The translations under genes were made by a program, and so were the position numbers. Source: Ichthyophis bannanicus (Eukaryota; Chordata; Amphibia; Gymnophiona; Ichthyophiidae). Taken from it: a stretch of 64,000 bases of DNA. The DNA lies in the NCBI GenBank assembly GCA_033557465.1, contig CM066039.1, positions 49,567,788-49,631,787 of the forward strand, given 5' to 3'. How positions within the stretch are numbered: position 1 is the stretch's first letter; each line of letters starts with the position of its first letter. Under the pieces are notes generated by a model that was given only the letters and a program-made list of their open reading frames with translations, searched no databases and was not told the DNA's origin. Of the stretch, positions 11,160-22,689 are shown in pieces.

Positions 11160-12980
11160 GCCCTTAACCTTGATGTGGCTGCAGGTTTTGACTCTACCTG
11201 TCAGAGTCTGTATCGAGAGGCTTCTCATCTCAGCATCTAACTCCGTGCTGGCTATTGCTCAAAAAGAAATGAGTGATTTGGATTTATGCTATCAAACCAG
11301 CTAATGGACAAAACCACAGTTCTGCAACCGGTGAATTGAGAGGAAGAGCACGTCTATTGGTTATGGGGTTATGGGTTCAGTAAGTGGACAAAACCAAGAT
11401 ACCACAGGACTCACTGCAGGTTTGCCACAGCATTATTCAGTAGTGACAGGTCCATCCAATGTGCAAACCTATAACCTCATACAGCTGATTACAGATTTCC
11501 AAGAAGATTTCACTTACTTGAAAAATGTGTGCCCGTGACCATATGAGAAAGCATAGCTAGCGCTAATGCAAGGGTATTTGGTGCCCTAGACAAACCTTCA
11601 GCTTTGTATTATCCCCTTCTTTCCACACCCAACTAAATTTCAAAAATGAATATTGCATACTTATATTATATTTACAAGCAACGGTGCAGTGAAAAGTCTA
11701 CAAAAAACATACTAAGAAAAAAAAAGCAAAGTACCCAGCTCACTAGTTCAAAGGGCTAGTGCCGTGTATTTCCGTGCAGATTTCCAGTCCAATTCTTGGG
11801 TTGACCGTGACCAGGGATGCTGCAAAGTTTTCAGAAGGTTGCAGCCATTGCACCGAACGGTGCTTAGATAGCCAATTAGAGGCCCACGATTGCTGCATCC
11901 CCAAAGGGTTACATGTCTTCCCACCAGCGATGGACACTACAGTGCTGCAAGCATATTGGAGGAGGATACAAAAAAGGAGGAAAAATCCAGGAGGCAATAG
12001 CAAAGGAAGGCACCCAGCCTGGTTCCAACTGATCTGAAAGTAATAAGAGCAGGAAAGACCTATTAGGTTAAAAAGAAGCTGTACTGCAAACCTAATATCC
12101 AAAACCACATTACGTACAAGGGCTCAAACAGAAACAGCTCTACCTAGGAAGCACTTTTGCAGATGCAATGGCATCGCTAGGGATGTACTTTCATTTTGAA
12201 AACAAAATGAAAGAACAGATGAAATTTCATTCATTTTCATTTGTTTTCTTTTCAAAGTTAATTTTAAACCAGTCCCATTCCCCCTCCCCCTCCCAACACC
12301 CATTCTAAACTGAGAAGTGGGAAATTTGTTATTTGCTGTATGATACTCTGAATCTTAATGTATGCATGACTGATTTTTTTTTTTTGAGCAAGGGACGCCG
12401 ATGTGGGATTTCTTTCATTCTTTGTAGAAACCGTTAACGTGGAGAAGCAAAACTGAGATTAAAAGGAAGTAGAAATACTCGACCTGATTACTTCCATTAT
12501 AGAAACTTTATGAGCTCCGACGGGCACCAAATTCTAAACGTGAGTCTTAATCAAGGGGAATATTCAACTGAATCACTTCCTACCTCATTCTTATTCAAGT
12601 CACCGAACAACCGCTGTTTAATAATTACAGTCTAGTTCTAGTGATATCCTCATATGTCTGTGTTATGCTACAGGAGATTATGGTCCATAATTAATGCAAT
12701 GTGCTAATAAGCCCATGCCTGGGGGAATATTTCAGAATATGGCAATTTTATATATTCAGGAAAGCATGAACATTCCATATGCATAGCACGATCACCTAGA
12801 CATGGAGGGATGTGAAGGAACCTTAAATGCACGCATAAACATACCCTCAAAGACACTTCAGAATGTCCAGAAAGGCTAGGCATCAAATCCATTACCAAAA
12901 CTCTCTCAGTCACTAAGGAGTAGACACTTGGAGTGTAGTGTGTGGACACAAGGAAGAGCAAGACGCTCTTGCAGTAGAAG
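11160..12980. other. Spacer, little recognised
   Basis: A possible hAT-like scrap lies at 11570-11600 ('ggtgccctagacaaacc'). Otherwise I see no gene, RNA or multi-copy repeat. Confidence 0.4.
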
Positions 12981-13090
12981 CCAGTGGAACATAAGGAACA
13001 AGAGACGTGTGATGGTCGCAGGAATCTTTATTAGATAGTCCCCAATTTCCTGCGACCATCACACGTCTCTTGCTCCTTGTTTTCCACCGA
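12980..13090. repeat. Long hairpin: ~44-bp arms, 22-nt loop
   Basis: Arm 12993-13024 and arm 13047-13078 are inverted complements at 31 of 32 positions, around 22 loop bases (13025-13046). Weaker pairing extends to about 12981 and 13090. A 16-bp direct repeat 'gacacttggagtgtag' lies at 12923-12938 and 13089-13104, flanking the hairpin. The near identity suggests a recent event. Confidence 0.93.
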
Positions 13091-13104
13091 CACTTGGAGT
13101 GTAG

Positions 13105-13835
13105 CCAGCCTACATGAAACACTTGTATTTAAGAATATGACGTAGAGGCTTGAAGAAACAAATGTTCATCTCTCTCTCTCTGACAAGCATACATGCACTG
13201 AACCAGGGAACTTGCTGAACCACAAGAAGATAGCAGAGAACATGTCGGCTCTAGACTCTGTAACCCAGCGACTGGAAACTGGGACAGGACATGATTATGG
13301 TGAGGGCTGCTTTGCAATACTGGAGGCTCCATTTCAGACCTGCGTCTTTCCTTGCCCTTCACTGTGTCCTAGGAAACACAGACATTCCTAATACATATAT
13401 AACACATTTGAAAAGCTTCTAAAATTCTCCTCTTTCAAGTTTACACAAAACATTAAAAGCATTCTTTTTAAAAATGCAAAGCTCAAACATGATCGGTCAA
13501 AACTGAACAACTTCAATGGGAACCTCAGGTGGCAGCACAGAAGGAATAAAATTGTAATGAAATAGAAGCACAATTCAAGGAAATAAAAAAACTCTTTAAG
13601 GTGAATAAAGCGTGATACTAATAATGGGCTCCAGGTATGATTGACACCTGACCTAAGCCAATCCAAATGGTTTGACCCAGTCCTAGGTTTGCCCTCTTGC
13701 ATGCAGGAGTTGTAGTTCATCCTGCTTTTCACAGGGAAATCAAAACTACAGCCCTGTGCGTTAAATGGGCAAAACCAGAACTTGATCAACCCATTTGGGC
13801 CAATCTATGATGAGGTTTAAATTCTAGCTCAGAGT
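13105..13835. other. Spacer, nothing recognised
   Basis: Several short open frames exist on the minus strand, but none shows a domain. Confidence 0.4.
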
Positions 13836-13837
13836 TA

Positions 13838-13910
13838 ATTTAATTTAGTATTTATATCCTGCATCATACCCAGAATGAAAGCTAGGCTGGTTATAACACA
13901 TAAAACATAA
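13838..13910 (-). mobile_element. LINE/SINE 3' tail fragment
   Basis: 'tagtatttatatcctgcatcatacccagaa' followed by 'ctggttataacacataaaac' resembles the complement of the 'gcgggatataaata' tail type. Confidence 0.45.
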
Positions 13911-14139
13911 ACCAACAAAACAAAATGTAAAAACACAAAAATATATAATAACTATTTTTATTCCACTTAACCATGTTATAGTTTATAACTAAAAACACTA
14001 CAGAGAGTCATCTAACTAATGCAAAAACAATTAAGCATCCCCCACTTTCAATGCAGAAATTCTCATTTCAGTCATGAAAATTATTGTAGTTGGCCTTTGC
14101 TGGCTGATCAGGACACAAGAACCCAAGACACCATGAACA

Positions 14140-14350
14140 GCCTCTCTATGATGGACCTTGATGGGTGGATAGCAGCACATGTAGGGGACTCTTTCCACAG
14201 CAAGATGCAGGGATGGGGACTCTCTAGTCCTTAAGGTCTGCACATTGGGTGGATGAGAGAGATTTGCTTGCAGCTCAGGCTGCATGCATGCAAATATCTC
14301 ATGTACATTCATGAAGGATAACCTGAAAATCAAGCCAGTGGTTCCCCATC
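14140..14350. repeat. Degraded copy of the 14384 palindrome family
   Basis: 'gcatgcaaatatctcatgtacattcatgaaggataacctgaaaa' is a diverged form of the right arm of the palindrome at 14384-14572. The left part is weakly preserved. Confidence 0.6.
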
Positions 14351-14383
14351 CCTGATGTATAAAAGCTGTGCCATCTGATTAAA

Positions 14384-14572
14384 TGTTTCTCAAGCCTGTC
14401 CTGGTGTATCCCCTAGCCAGTCCAGATTCTAGGATATCCATAATGAATATGCATGAAGCCAAATTTGCATGCAATGGAGGCAGTACATGCAAACCTATCT
14501 CATGCATATTCATGGTGGGTTTCCTGAAAACCAGACTGACTAGGGGGTATACCAGGACCAACTTGAGAAACA
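14384..14572. repeat. Near-palindromic MITE-like element
   Basis: The two halves are imperfect inverted complements across the entire length: 'tgtttctcaag' (14384) against 'cttgagaaaca' (ending 14572), and 'atgaatatgcatga' against 'tcatgcatattcat' near the centre. Both strands therefore give look-alike translations, so the short frames at 14379-14625 are not genes. It is probably a fold-back type DNA element; no target duplication was seen. Confidence 0.88.
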
Positions 14573-14921
14573 CCAGACTAACTGGAAGTCAGTGCATTTT
14601 ACAGAAATCTTCAGGACAAACCTAGAATAGCTTCACCAATGGCACACTATTTTTGGTTGTTCATAACATACACATATCAAAATAGGACCCAGGGAAAGCT
14701 CTGCAGAGAGGGAGAGAGAGTGATTCGACATGAGTTCAGAACTAGAGCACAACTAGTGAGGCTGTCATAGAGGGTCTTTTAGGCCTGGGTAAGCTCATGA
14801 TTGTTTGATGTCCTTTTCTGTCTTATATTAAGCTATTGATCTGTTTTAGCATTATCTTTATAGCACAGCATATATACAAGCAAAGCACTGTACCTAAATG
14901 TTGATAACATTTTAGGAATAT

Positions 14922-15005
14922 AACATTTGTCATACTGGGTTAGACCAAAAATCCATCAAGCCCAGTATAGTGTTTCCAATAGTGGCCATTGCAGGTCACA
15001 AGTAC
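14922..15005 (-). mobile_element. CR1 3' UTR fragment
   Basis: 'catactgggttagaccaaaaatccatcaagcccagtat' and 'tccaatagtggcc' match the minus-strand CR1 3' end at 685-750. No coding part is present. Confidence 0.88.
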
Positions 15006-16090
15006 CAAAGTAGCTTCACAGAAGCTAATCTGGAGTCATGTTGGATTCGGACTGTAGATTTAGTTAAAGCTCAAGGTGAACCATTGGTAGTAATACAATG
15101 GCAAGGGGAAAGAGGGAGAGAGGGAAAGAGATAGGATTAGGATACTGGAAGTTTTTCTGAGGCTTCAGGAGCGCTTTGACTTTAAAGGATGTCTTTCCTT
15201 GTCTAAACTATCGCTTTCTGTGTTTTCTGTCGCTTTCATTTTTTCCATTTTCTGAAGCCATATAAATCAGTTCATCATTCTGGGCAATAAATCTGTGCAT
15301 ATCCCATCTGAGCATGGAGCCTCATACATCACATCCACACCACCCTCGACTGGCGGCATGGTGTAATCCACTGCGCTGTCTGCTCTTCCCCATCGTCCAT
15401 TCTACTGTACACACTTCCATGTTGTATTCAATTCTACATATAGGCTAGCGACAAATTGTTACTTCCCTGGGAAATGGGCAATTTTTGCTCTTTTCTATCA
15501 TTCTCTGCCTCTTTAGCGGGGCCTAACATAAAAAGTAATTTTCCTCCAGTCTCATTTCTGCATAATAGCCCCTGATTTGCAGCAGAGAAGGACAATATTT
15601 TCCATGGCATACCTGAAACTCTCACCTACAGAAAGAAAAACAGCTTAGAATTAATGTCCTATATTCAGTCCACAGGGGGATAATAGCTTAAAACATTATC
15701 TGCACGGTTTCTTAGGACTCATTCTTATTCAGTTTGCTTGAGTGGGTAGCAAAAGAAAAAAAGAAATCATAAAATCAGATAACATGTAAGTCCTTTTATC
15801 CATTTTTAAATACTGTGAATGGTGTGATTATAACCAGAGCACAGCTCAGGGAGATTAGATGAAAGGGGGAGGGGAGGGGACTCTTGTTTGGGGAGTACAA
15901 ACCTGTGATGGGGATGGTGGCTGTTTCTTCTGTAGATACAGTGGGGAGGTAAGTGCAGGGTAGAGGGGTATGTGTTGATATCTGTGTGAGCGAGGGATGG
16001 GACGTCTGGAAGTGGGAGCAGTTCAAACATTGACTCTCTGTTAGCAGTCATACAGTGATCTAGCAATTTGGCTAAACTGCATCTCTGGCA
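15006..16090. other. Spacer, nothing recognised
   Basis: Mixed-composition sequence. Overlapping frames at 15796-16066 lie in a purine-biased patch and have no motif. Confidence 0.4.
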
Positions 16091-16094
16091 CTGA

Positions 16095-16262
16095 ATCTCT
16101 GGGCTGGTCAGATAGTGACTTAGCTAACTGGTCAGTGGTGATATCCACCTGCTGACTGATTGGTTAAAGTGGCTAAAGTTAAGCCAGCCATTAAAGTGGA
16201 TAACTTTAGCCATTTTGGGATAACCAGCTAGGGTATGAATATTGCCGCTTGCCGGTTGTCCC
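16095..16262. repeat. 'gatattcag' palindromic repeat, copy 2
   Basis: Words 'gctaactggtcagtggtgatatcc', 'aaagttaagccagcc' and 'gaatattgccgcttgccgg' match the family at 22700-23150. It ends at a run of C (16260-16270). Confidence 0.65.
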
Positions 16263-16321
16263 CCCCCCCCAACGCTGCTTCTACTCCATTCCTGGAATGC
16301 CCTGACACAAGCCATTGAAAC

Positions 16322-16424
16322 TCAGCAATGAGATGGATCAATACAATAACAGCAGCTATGGGTACCACTCTATCAACAATGAGCCGCCTGACTGAAGATC
16401 AAACACAGTTTAGGTCAACAATCA
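16322..16424 (+). mobile_element. RTE-clade LINE internal 3' scrap
   Basis: 'gcaatgagatggatcaatac', 'agcagctatgggtacc' and 'gactgaagatcaaacacag' match the complement of 2285-2370. The terminal tail is missing, so it is not a simple 5' truncation. Confidence 0.75.
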
Positions 16425-16439
16425 AACCACAGGATGTCC

Positions 16440-16650
16440 CCTTATGCTAGAATGCATACGATGAACATCCCCACCCCATGATTTCCAAAAGGGGATGTCT
16501 ATGTGACCGAAGGCATGGATGTCCACGTTGGGAATGTCTGTTACTAAAATGAGGCAGAGACATGGACGTTCCTGATGTTTCTTGGCACGTTCTGTCCTGG
16601 ACGTCCCCGACTGAACTTGGAATCCTTTATAAAATAACACGTCATGTATT
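16440..16650. repeat. 'ggacgtc'-rich dispersed repeat, copy 2
   Basis: Repeated 'gatgtc', 'gatgtccacg', 'catggacgttcc' and 'ggacgtcccc' words resemble 10905-11150. Confidence 0.4.
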
Positions 16651-18109
16651 TTTTTCCATTGTTAAAAAGTGGCATAAAAAACTGAATACATAGAATCACT
16701 AGGTACACAAATGTCTGGTCCCGTGCATATCCAAGTTATTAAACAACCAATATGGAAATAAAGTTCAGCAAATCAGCTGTAGGTGATACTTCTTCAGAGG
16801 GGAATTTTATAACAGGGGGAAGTTATTCCATTCTCCTTCTCATGATCGCTGCCAACACCACCATCATCACAAAGGGCCCTCAGCAAATTTTGTTTGGGGG
16901 TCCTTCATTTGAACTTACACCACTGGATACAACTTGAGCTGATTAGTATTAGTAACAGCTTTCATATTCTTTGTTTCTGTACATGTATGGCTTCCAGACC
17001 AGGCCATTTAGTTTTGGATATTTACAAGGTATCTTGAGACATGCAGCCAGCTGTTGGCATTATGAAACAACACTATGGAATACTTTGTTGATTCAATATT
17101 CGTAGCAAATAAACTGATGTGCAGATCTTTCTGCAGATGATCACAAGTAAGAAAAATCAATATTTTACACATTGCATTTTCTTCCATTATTTCCTGTTTA
17201 ATTTTTGTTCCATCTTCACCTTATTCCCTTTCCGACTCTGCCTTCCATTCTCTGGCTTCACTAATCTGACTTTTCTGGTTTCCCAGCATATGGAATGTTG
17301 GAAATAATTATTCAAAGGGATCCACATCTATCCATCCTTCGGAAAAATAACTCTTCAAAGAAAGGGCCAAAACTCACTGAACTGGCTTACTGGAAGACAA
17401 CGAGAATATATCGGATGAGTTTAAAAGCCAGAAAGATTGAATCAGTATTTTGGGGGAATGAATCCTCCCAAAAATCCCATTGTTTTACTAAAGCCAGGAC
17501 TGGATTTATCTCCTCTGTATCCACAGATAACTGGGGGAGAAGGTGTCTACATCCCCCCCAGTTTGCTTCCTATCCTCTGCTAATGGGGGAGAGGGACTCT
17601 GCACCCCTCCCTCCCCCCCCCCACCCCCACCCCCCAGATCATGCCTTCTGCCCTCTAGAAATGTTGGAGAGATGAGGTGCTCCCGCAGTCTCCATTCCCC
17701 TGCCCTCTCACCTTCCTCCTCCATAATCATCAACAGAAAATAGATAACAGTTTCAGTTCAGAGCAGGCAAGCCAAGCTCTCATACTCTTGGTAGCTCCTA
17801 TGGTGCTTGGCTCTTTTTCTACAGTTTTGGGAGAAGGGTGTGGTAGGATACAAGCCTTGCCCAGTGCATGAGGGCTTGCTTGCCTCCGGCTGAATCTTTA
17901 TGGTGTATTTGCTGCTACTGCTCTAGGTCCGGTGCAAATTGAGGTATGTGACAGCAATGAGCCAACACCTATCAGATGGTGTGGGAGGCAGTCATCTACA
18001 TGCTATGCCTAAATCTGGCCTGACTATTGCAGACAGTTTGAGGCAGTGGGCAGACAGAAAAAAGGTGAAGGGACTAGTGAAGGATATCACATTCTCAAGA
18101 CCTCTTCAC
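16651..18109. other. Spacer with C-rich run
   Basis: There is no gene that I can support. A run of C with interspersed A/T lies at 17605-17636 and creates the proline- and glycine-rich frames on the two strands. Confidence 0.45.
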
Positions 18110-18680
18110 TCCCCCTCCAACACAAACTTATACAACCCCTACACAAATCATTTCGCCCAAATACATTCCACCACTCTCGTAAATACACTTCTACAGCTCC
18201 CCTACATCATATGCACACATGCATTCACCCTCCCACATCCCCATCTACGCAAATCCCCATAATAATTCCATACAAACTTCCAAACAAACAAGTCATCGCC
18301 TCTAACCACTCATCTACATCCAATCCTCACACATCGCACATAGACACATCTCCATACTCCCTAGACCCCCTATACCCCATACATTCCTCCACACACCAGA
18401 CACTCATACTCCTCCCTTATTCACCCAAACGCTTTACAACAGCACAACACACATGCATGCGCCCTCACATTCCCATGATTAACACCACACACAACCTCCT
18501 ACATACACACCCATACTAAAACCCCACACATTGCTTTTCACACACACTGTCTTACCTTGCATATACACCCCATGCACATACCTACATGCGCATTCCTCCC
18601 CACATATGTACACACACACACATGTACACTCATACTCCCACATCCCTCCTTACACCCCTACCACTCCTCCATATACGCAG
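18110..18680 (+). repeat. G-depleted C/A-rich tract, left part
   Basis: For about 540 bases each 60-base line holds only one to six G on this strand, while C, A and T are mixed without a fixed repeat unit. The overlapping frames (17939-18519) exist because of composition. The same composition resumes at about 19745 after an L2 insertion. Confidence 0.85.
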
Positions 18681-18684
18681 CATA

Positions 18685-19745
18685 ACCACTACTACTACTG
18701 AGCATTTTTATAGTGCTACAAAACGTATGCAGCGCTGTACAGACACATGTAAGAGATGGTCTCTGCTCATCAGAGCTTACAATCTAGTCAAGAAAGACAA
18801 CACAGTAGCTGTAGGCACGGGATACATCTAGGGGGAATGGTAAGAAAACACAAAGAAGATCAGGTGAGTCAAGATCCGAACGTGGCAGCGAAGAGGTGTG
18901 TTTTCAGCCTGGATTTGAAAAGGGCCAGAGAAGGTGCCTGATGTACAGGCTCAGGTAGTTTGCTCCAAGCATAGGGAGCAGCAAGGTAAAATGAGCAAAG
19001 TCTGGAGTTAGCAATAGAAGATAAGGGCACAGATAGAAGCAATTTGCCAGAAGAGCAGAACTCCCGAGGAGGGGTCTAGGGAAAGATAAGAGAGGAAAGG
19101 TAGTGAGGAGCTGCAGAGTGAATGCACTTATAGGTCAGCAGGAGAAGCTTGAACTGGATGCAGAAACGGATATGGAGCCAATGAAGTGACTTGCGAAGAG
19201 GAGTAATATGAGCATGACGAGGCTGGCGGAAGATTAGCCACGCAGCAGAGTGTTGAACAGATTGAAGGGGAGAGAGATGATTCAGAAAGAGACCAGCAAA
19301 GAGTAGGTTACAATAGTCTAGACAAGAGGTGACTAAGGAGTGGATAAGTGTCTTAGTAGTGTGTTCAGAAAAGAATGGGTGGATTTTGTTGATGTTATAG
19401 AGAAAGAAACGGCAGGTTTTAACTCTCAGTTGGATGTGTATGGAGAAGGAGAAGTCAAAGACGACCCCAAGGTTGTGAGCTGAGGAAACAGGGAGGCGTA
19501 GAGAGTTATCCCCAGAGACTGAGAAACAAGGAAGGGGAGAAGAGGGTTTAGGGGGAAAAATAAGAAGCTCAGTTTTGGCCATGTTCAATTTCAAGTGGCG
19601 GTGAGACATCCAAGCAGTAATATCAGAAAGGCAGACAGAGATCCAGGTCTGGATTGCCAGAGAGATTTCAGGTGTAGAGAGGTAGATCTGGGAGTTATCA
19701 GCATAAAGATGGTAGTGAAAGCCAGGGGAAGAGATGAGTGTACCC
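18685..19745 (-). mobile_element. L2-clade LINE 3' part inserted in the G-poor tract
   Basis: The minus-strand element ends at the trinucleotide run 'actactactactg' (18686-18700) next to 'gctacaaaacgtatgcagcgctgtacag' and 'cagagcttacaatctag', a typical 3' UTR. Upstream lies an RT C-terminal frame. The G-poor tract on both sides shows that the insertion came later. I could not define a target duplication. Confidence 0.82.
19076..19745 (-). pseudogene. L2-clade ORF2, RT C-terminal part
   Basis: The clean frame (19076-19609) reads MAKTELLIFPP, then LGVVFD, LDYCNLLFAG, HITPLRKSLHWL and QFKLLLLTYKCIH, the order of blocks after the RT catalytic box in L2 LINEs. The same frame extends upstream to about 19740 with 'YHLYADNSQIYLS', where the expected YADD box is YADN. 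The displayed methionine is internal, not a start. The product would reverse-transcribe element RNA. Truncation and the Asn substitution argue against activity. Confidence 0.82.
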
Positions 19746-19840
19746 TCTACACCCTTTGCACTCCTTCAAGACAAACTATCCCACACAAACCCTCCAAAAT
19801 CCCCCAGCCTCACCTCCCATAGACATACACAGACATACTG
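19745..19840 (+). repeat. G-depleted C/A-rich tract, right part
   Basis: 'accctctacaccctttgcactcc' onward has the same composition as 18110-18680, of which it is probably the continuation. Confidence 0.65.
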
Positions 19841-20580
19841 GGATTTAACATTATTTGAGTGTTTGTATGAATGTGTCTACATGTGTTTATGAATCTATAT
19901 CAGAATATATTATGGTAACTGAGCAAATTGGGACACTGTTTCAGTTTTGCTCTGGGCCAAGCTGCTGAGAACGGTGTGGTGTGGTGGATGAAGGAGCTTT
20001 CCCTAGAGCATTTGCCAACATTCTAGAGCCTCCCATTACAACATTCAAATAGTCTCCCGTAAGCACCTTAATCCTACTCAAGGCCACACAGACACACACT
20101 CACAAGGATTTGTTCAAAGCTGCTCGCCTCCTTTCCCCCCACCCTGTGACTGCAACAAGTGGAACATGTTTCAGCAAATGAAAAGGCCACACTGAAGTAT
20201 GTCATCTGATCAATATGTTATGTAAGAACCCCTCTATCTCCTATAAAGCAGAAATCTATTGAGTGCGCCCAGGAGTGATTTGTGTGTTAGGAGTTCTGTC
20301 TGAAGCAAGGATGAAAAATATAGATCAGTGAGCCAAACATATGGCATGTAAGCCAAGAGCTATCTTGGAAAGCATTCCTGAAGTCACATCTCTGCATGCT
20401 TTCCCCACTTGTTTCTCTGTTGTTTTCCTTTTGCTCTCTCATTTTCTCAACCATTCAAGGCCAGTTGCCTAGACTGCCAATGTTTCTTGAGTGGCCCATT
20501 GCCACCACCCCTCTCCAGGACATGCAACAAGAGCAATTACTTTAAAACAGCACCACAGAACTTATAAAAAACCACTGGCG
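19841..20580. other. Spacer, nothing recognised
   Basis: No motif-bearing frame, RNA or second copy was found. Confidence 0.4.
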
Positions 20581-20589
20581 CTGTGTGCT

Positions 20590-20645
20590 GATGGGGGGGA
20601 GGGGGGGGAAGGGGGAGGGGGAGAAGGGGGGAGAGGGGGGCGGCA
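20590..20645 (+). repeat. G-run cluster, quadruplex-prone
   Basis: At least six runs of four or more G, separated by A or GA, occur in about 55 bases. This satisfies the simple G-quadruplex pattern. No promoter or gene is recognised beside it. Confidence 0.85.
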
Positions 20646-21021
20646 AGAATGAGGTTTGCCTAGGTGCCTCATATCCTTGTACCAGTCTTGCAACCATTTG
20701 TGTGTTCATTTCGCTTATTTCCTCTTTCTCTGTCTCTAGGAATAAAAACTGTTATGTTATAGTAAATAGGACTCTTTGGAATATGGTGTTAATTACTGTC
20801 AGACATTCTTTCAAAAGAGCAGAGATTGTGTAGTATTTAAAATCAGTGTTTTTTTTCTCATAAAGAGACAGCTCTTGGCTTACACACCTTAATTTTGGTT
20901 CGCTCATCTATATTTTCCATCCTTGCTTCCGACAGAACCCCTAGCACACAAATCACTCCTAGGTGCACCCTACAGATTCCTGCAGAGTTCATTCTTTGAC
21001 TAGGAGGTTGGATATTATGAT

Positions 21022-21200
21022 CCACCCTAAAAGAATGTCAGCTTGGTTTATCAACCCCAAAATCCACTCCGTCACAATATACAGGGGGGCCTCAACCATT
21101 AGGCAAAACCAGGTGGTTGCCTGGGGCGGCAAAGAGCAGCAGCAGTCAAAACCAAACAATAGATCCTGAGAGCCCGACAAACCCCAAGAGCCATCAACAC
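21022..21200 (+). repeat. Duplicated repeat, copy A
   Basis: 'ctaaaagaatgtcagcttggtttatcaaccccaaaatccac' and 'aggcaaaaccaggtggttgcctggggcggca', then 'aaacaatagatcc', are shared in order with 22047-22215. It contains a hAT-like word 'caggggggcctcaacc' (21081). Confidence 0.75.
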
Positions 21201-21435
21201 TGGGCTGGTGCAAGGAAATGAAACACCCTAGGTGAACCTCATTCCCGGCACAGTCCCTGCTCCAGTCCCCGCACTCATTGCCACCGCTGCCGAAAGACAA
21301 GGTAATTCCAGTACCGCGGTACCTTTTTCAAAGTATTGCCGTGGCAGAATGTCCCAGACAGGAGAGACAGTGGTGGCCATGGGCAGCCTCTGACCACTGG
21401 AGCTCTGCTTTGCCTAATGGTCACAAGGGACCTGC
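21201..21435. mobile_element. hAT-like element nested in copy A
   Basis: 'ctgggctggtgcaagg...caccctaggtgaacctcat' matches the left portion of the element at 3516-3914. Sequence equivalent to copy B resumes near 21436 ('agacgg..accagcagagagaggggac'). The right boundary is approximate. Confidence 0.5.
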
Positions 21436-21598
21436 ATCAAGACGGTTTTTTACCAGCAGAGAGAGGGGACCCACGCATATACAAAACAAAGATTAATAGT
21501 TAAAATTATGATGTGTAATGATGCGTTTTTACGGGATTGTTGTGGGAGGAGTGGTGTGGGGATGATCCTGATTGCTGCAGTTTAATTCTCAAAATCTC

Positions 21599-21620
21599 GG
21601 GGGGGGGGGGGGGCGGCGTG
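21599..21620 (+). repeat. Poly-G run
   Basis: A run of 15 or more G followed by 'cggcgtggggg'. Confidence 0.9.
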
Positions 21621-22046
21621 GGGGAAGCCTGACATCTTGCCTAAGGCACTCAGAATCCTTGCACCAGCTATGGCAATGTCCTGTTTTATCTAAGACAAAA
21701 GGGAGAAACCTGTGGGGCTATAAGAATATGTGCAAAGAACCACGACAGTCACTTTTCCACAGAAATTCTGATCTGTCTTATACTTCTAGCAGGTCGGGAG
21801 GAAACTTATAAGGGACTCCTGGACTAAGCCGGGACATCAGAACAGATGCCTCTACTAACTGCTCAAAAAAGTACAGCATCAACTGAAATGAATCACTTTT
21901 CAAGTTATCCACAAGCACTTATTTCTGTATATATTTACAACACTTAGATACCACGGATCTATTTCATTGTCCATGCTATAAAATAAAATAAAAATATTCT
22001 CCATGGTTTCCAACAAAACATAAGAAATACCGACAGACATTACAGA

Positions 22047-22330
22047 CTAAAAGAAGGTCATTTTGGTTTATCATCCCCAAATTCCACCCTATCTCCAATG
22101 TTCAGGGTGGCTCACCGTTAAGCAAGATTAGGAGGTTGCTTAGGGCGGCAGTTTCTGAGGGGCGGCAAACAACAGCAGTAGTCAGAACAAAACAATAGAT
22201 CCCAACAGTTAGACAACCTCAAAGAGCCAGCAACACATTCTTTTGCCTGCAGGGAGAGCGGGCACTCGCATGCATACAAATCAATGCAGTCAGCATTGGA
22301 TACTAATTGCACAATTGCTTTGTTTTTAAA
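22047..22330 (+). repeat. Duplicated repeat, copy B
   Basis: It is co-linear with 21022-21200 and then 21436 onward ('tgcctgcagggagagcgggcactcgcatgcatacaaa'). It lacks the nested element, so it shows the empty site. Confidence 0.75.
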
Positions 22331-22439
22331 TTTGCTGCCGGTGGGCAAATTTTATCTTTGTATGTCAATATATGGTCAAATTGTAGGTGTATGAGGCGGG
22401 GCCAGGAGTGTTCCAGGTGCACAGTCAAAAGGTCTGCAG

Positions 22440-22660
22440 ATAACGGCAATATTCAGCTCCTAGCCTGATAATTTTGTTTGTTTAAGTGGACCATATAAAT
22501 AGCAGTCCTAACTGTAAGTGGATAACTTCAGCATTTGAGTTTAAGACCACGTATTCAGAGGTCCTATTTGTGTGGAGAGGCTGGCTGGAAATCCGCTTTA
22601 AGATATCCGGATATCCTTATAAAGGGATTATCCTGTTGAATATTGCCTTTATAATAAGAA
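22440..22660. repeat. 'gatattcag' palindromic repeat, copy 3
   Basis: Words 'ggcaatattcagctcctagcctgata', 'gtggataacttcagc' and 'agatatccggatatcc' fit the family; the ends are uncertain. Confidence 0.55.
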
Positions 22661-22689
22661 TGCCATGCAAGTTATAAACTGGGGGTGGG

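Noticed and set aside
12994..13078. microRNA precursor
   Set aside because: The 31/32 stem is too perfect and too recent-looking, with no second copy or conservation evidence; a local inverted duplication is simpler.
14379..14625. Similar frames on both strands
   Set aside because: Explained by the palindromic element; not genes.
17939..18519. Overlapping 107- and 157-codon frames
   Set aside because: Produced by a C/A-rich, G-depleted tract where stop codons are rare; low-complexity products.
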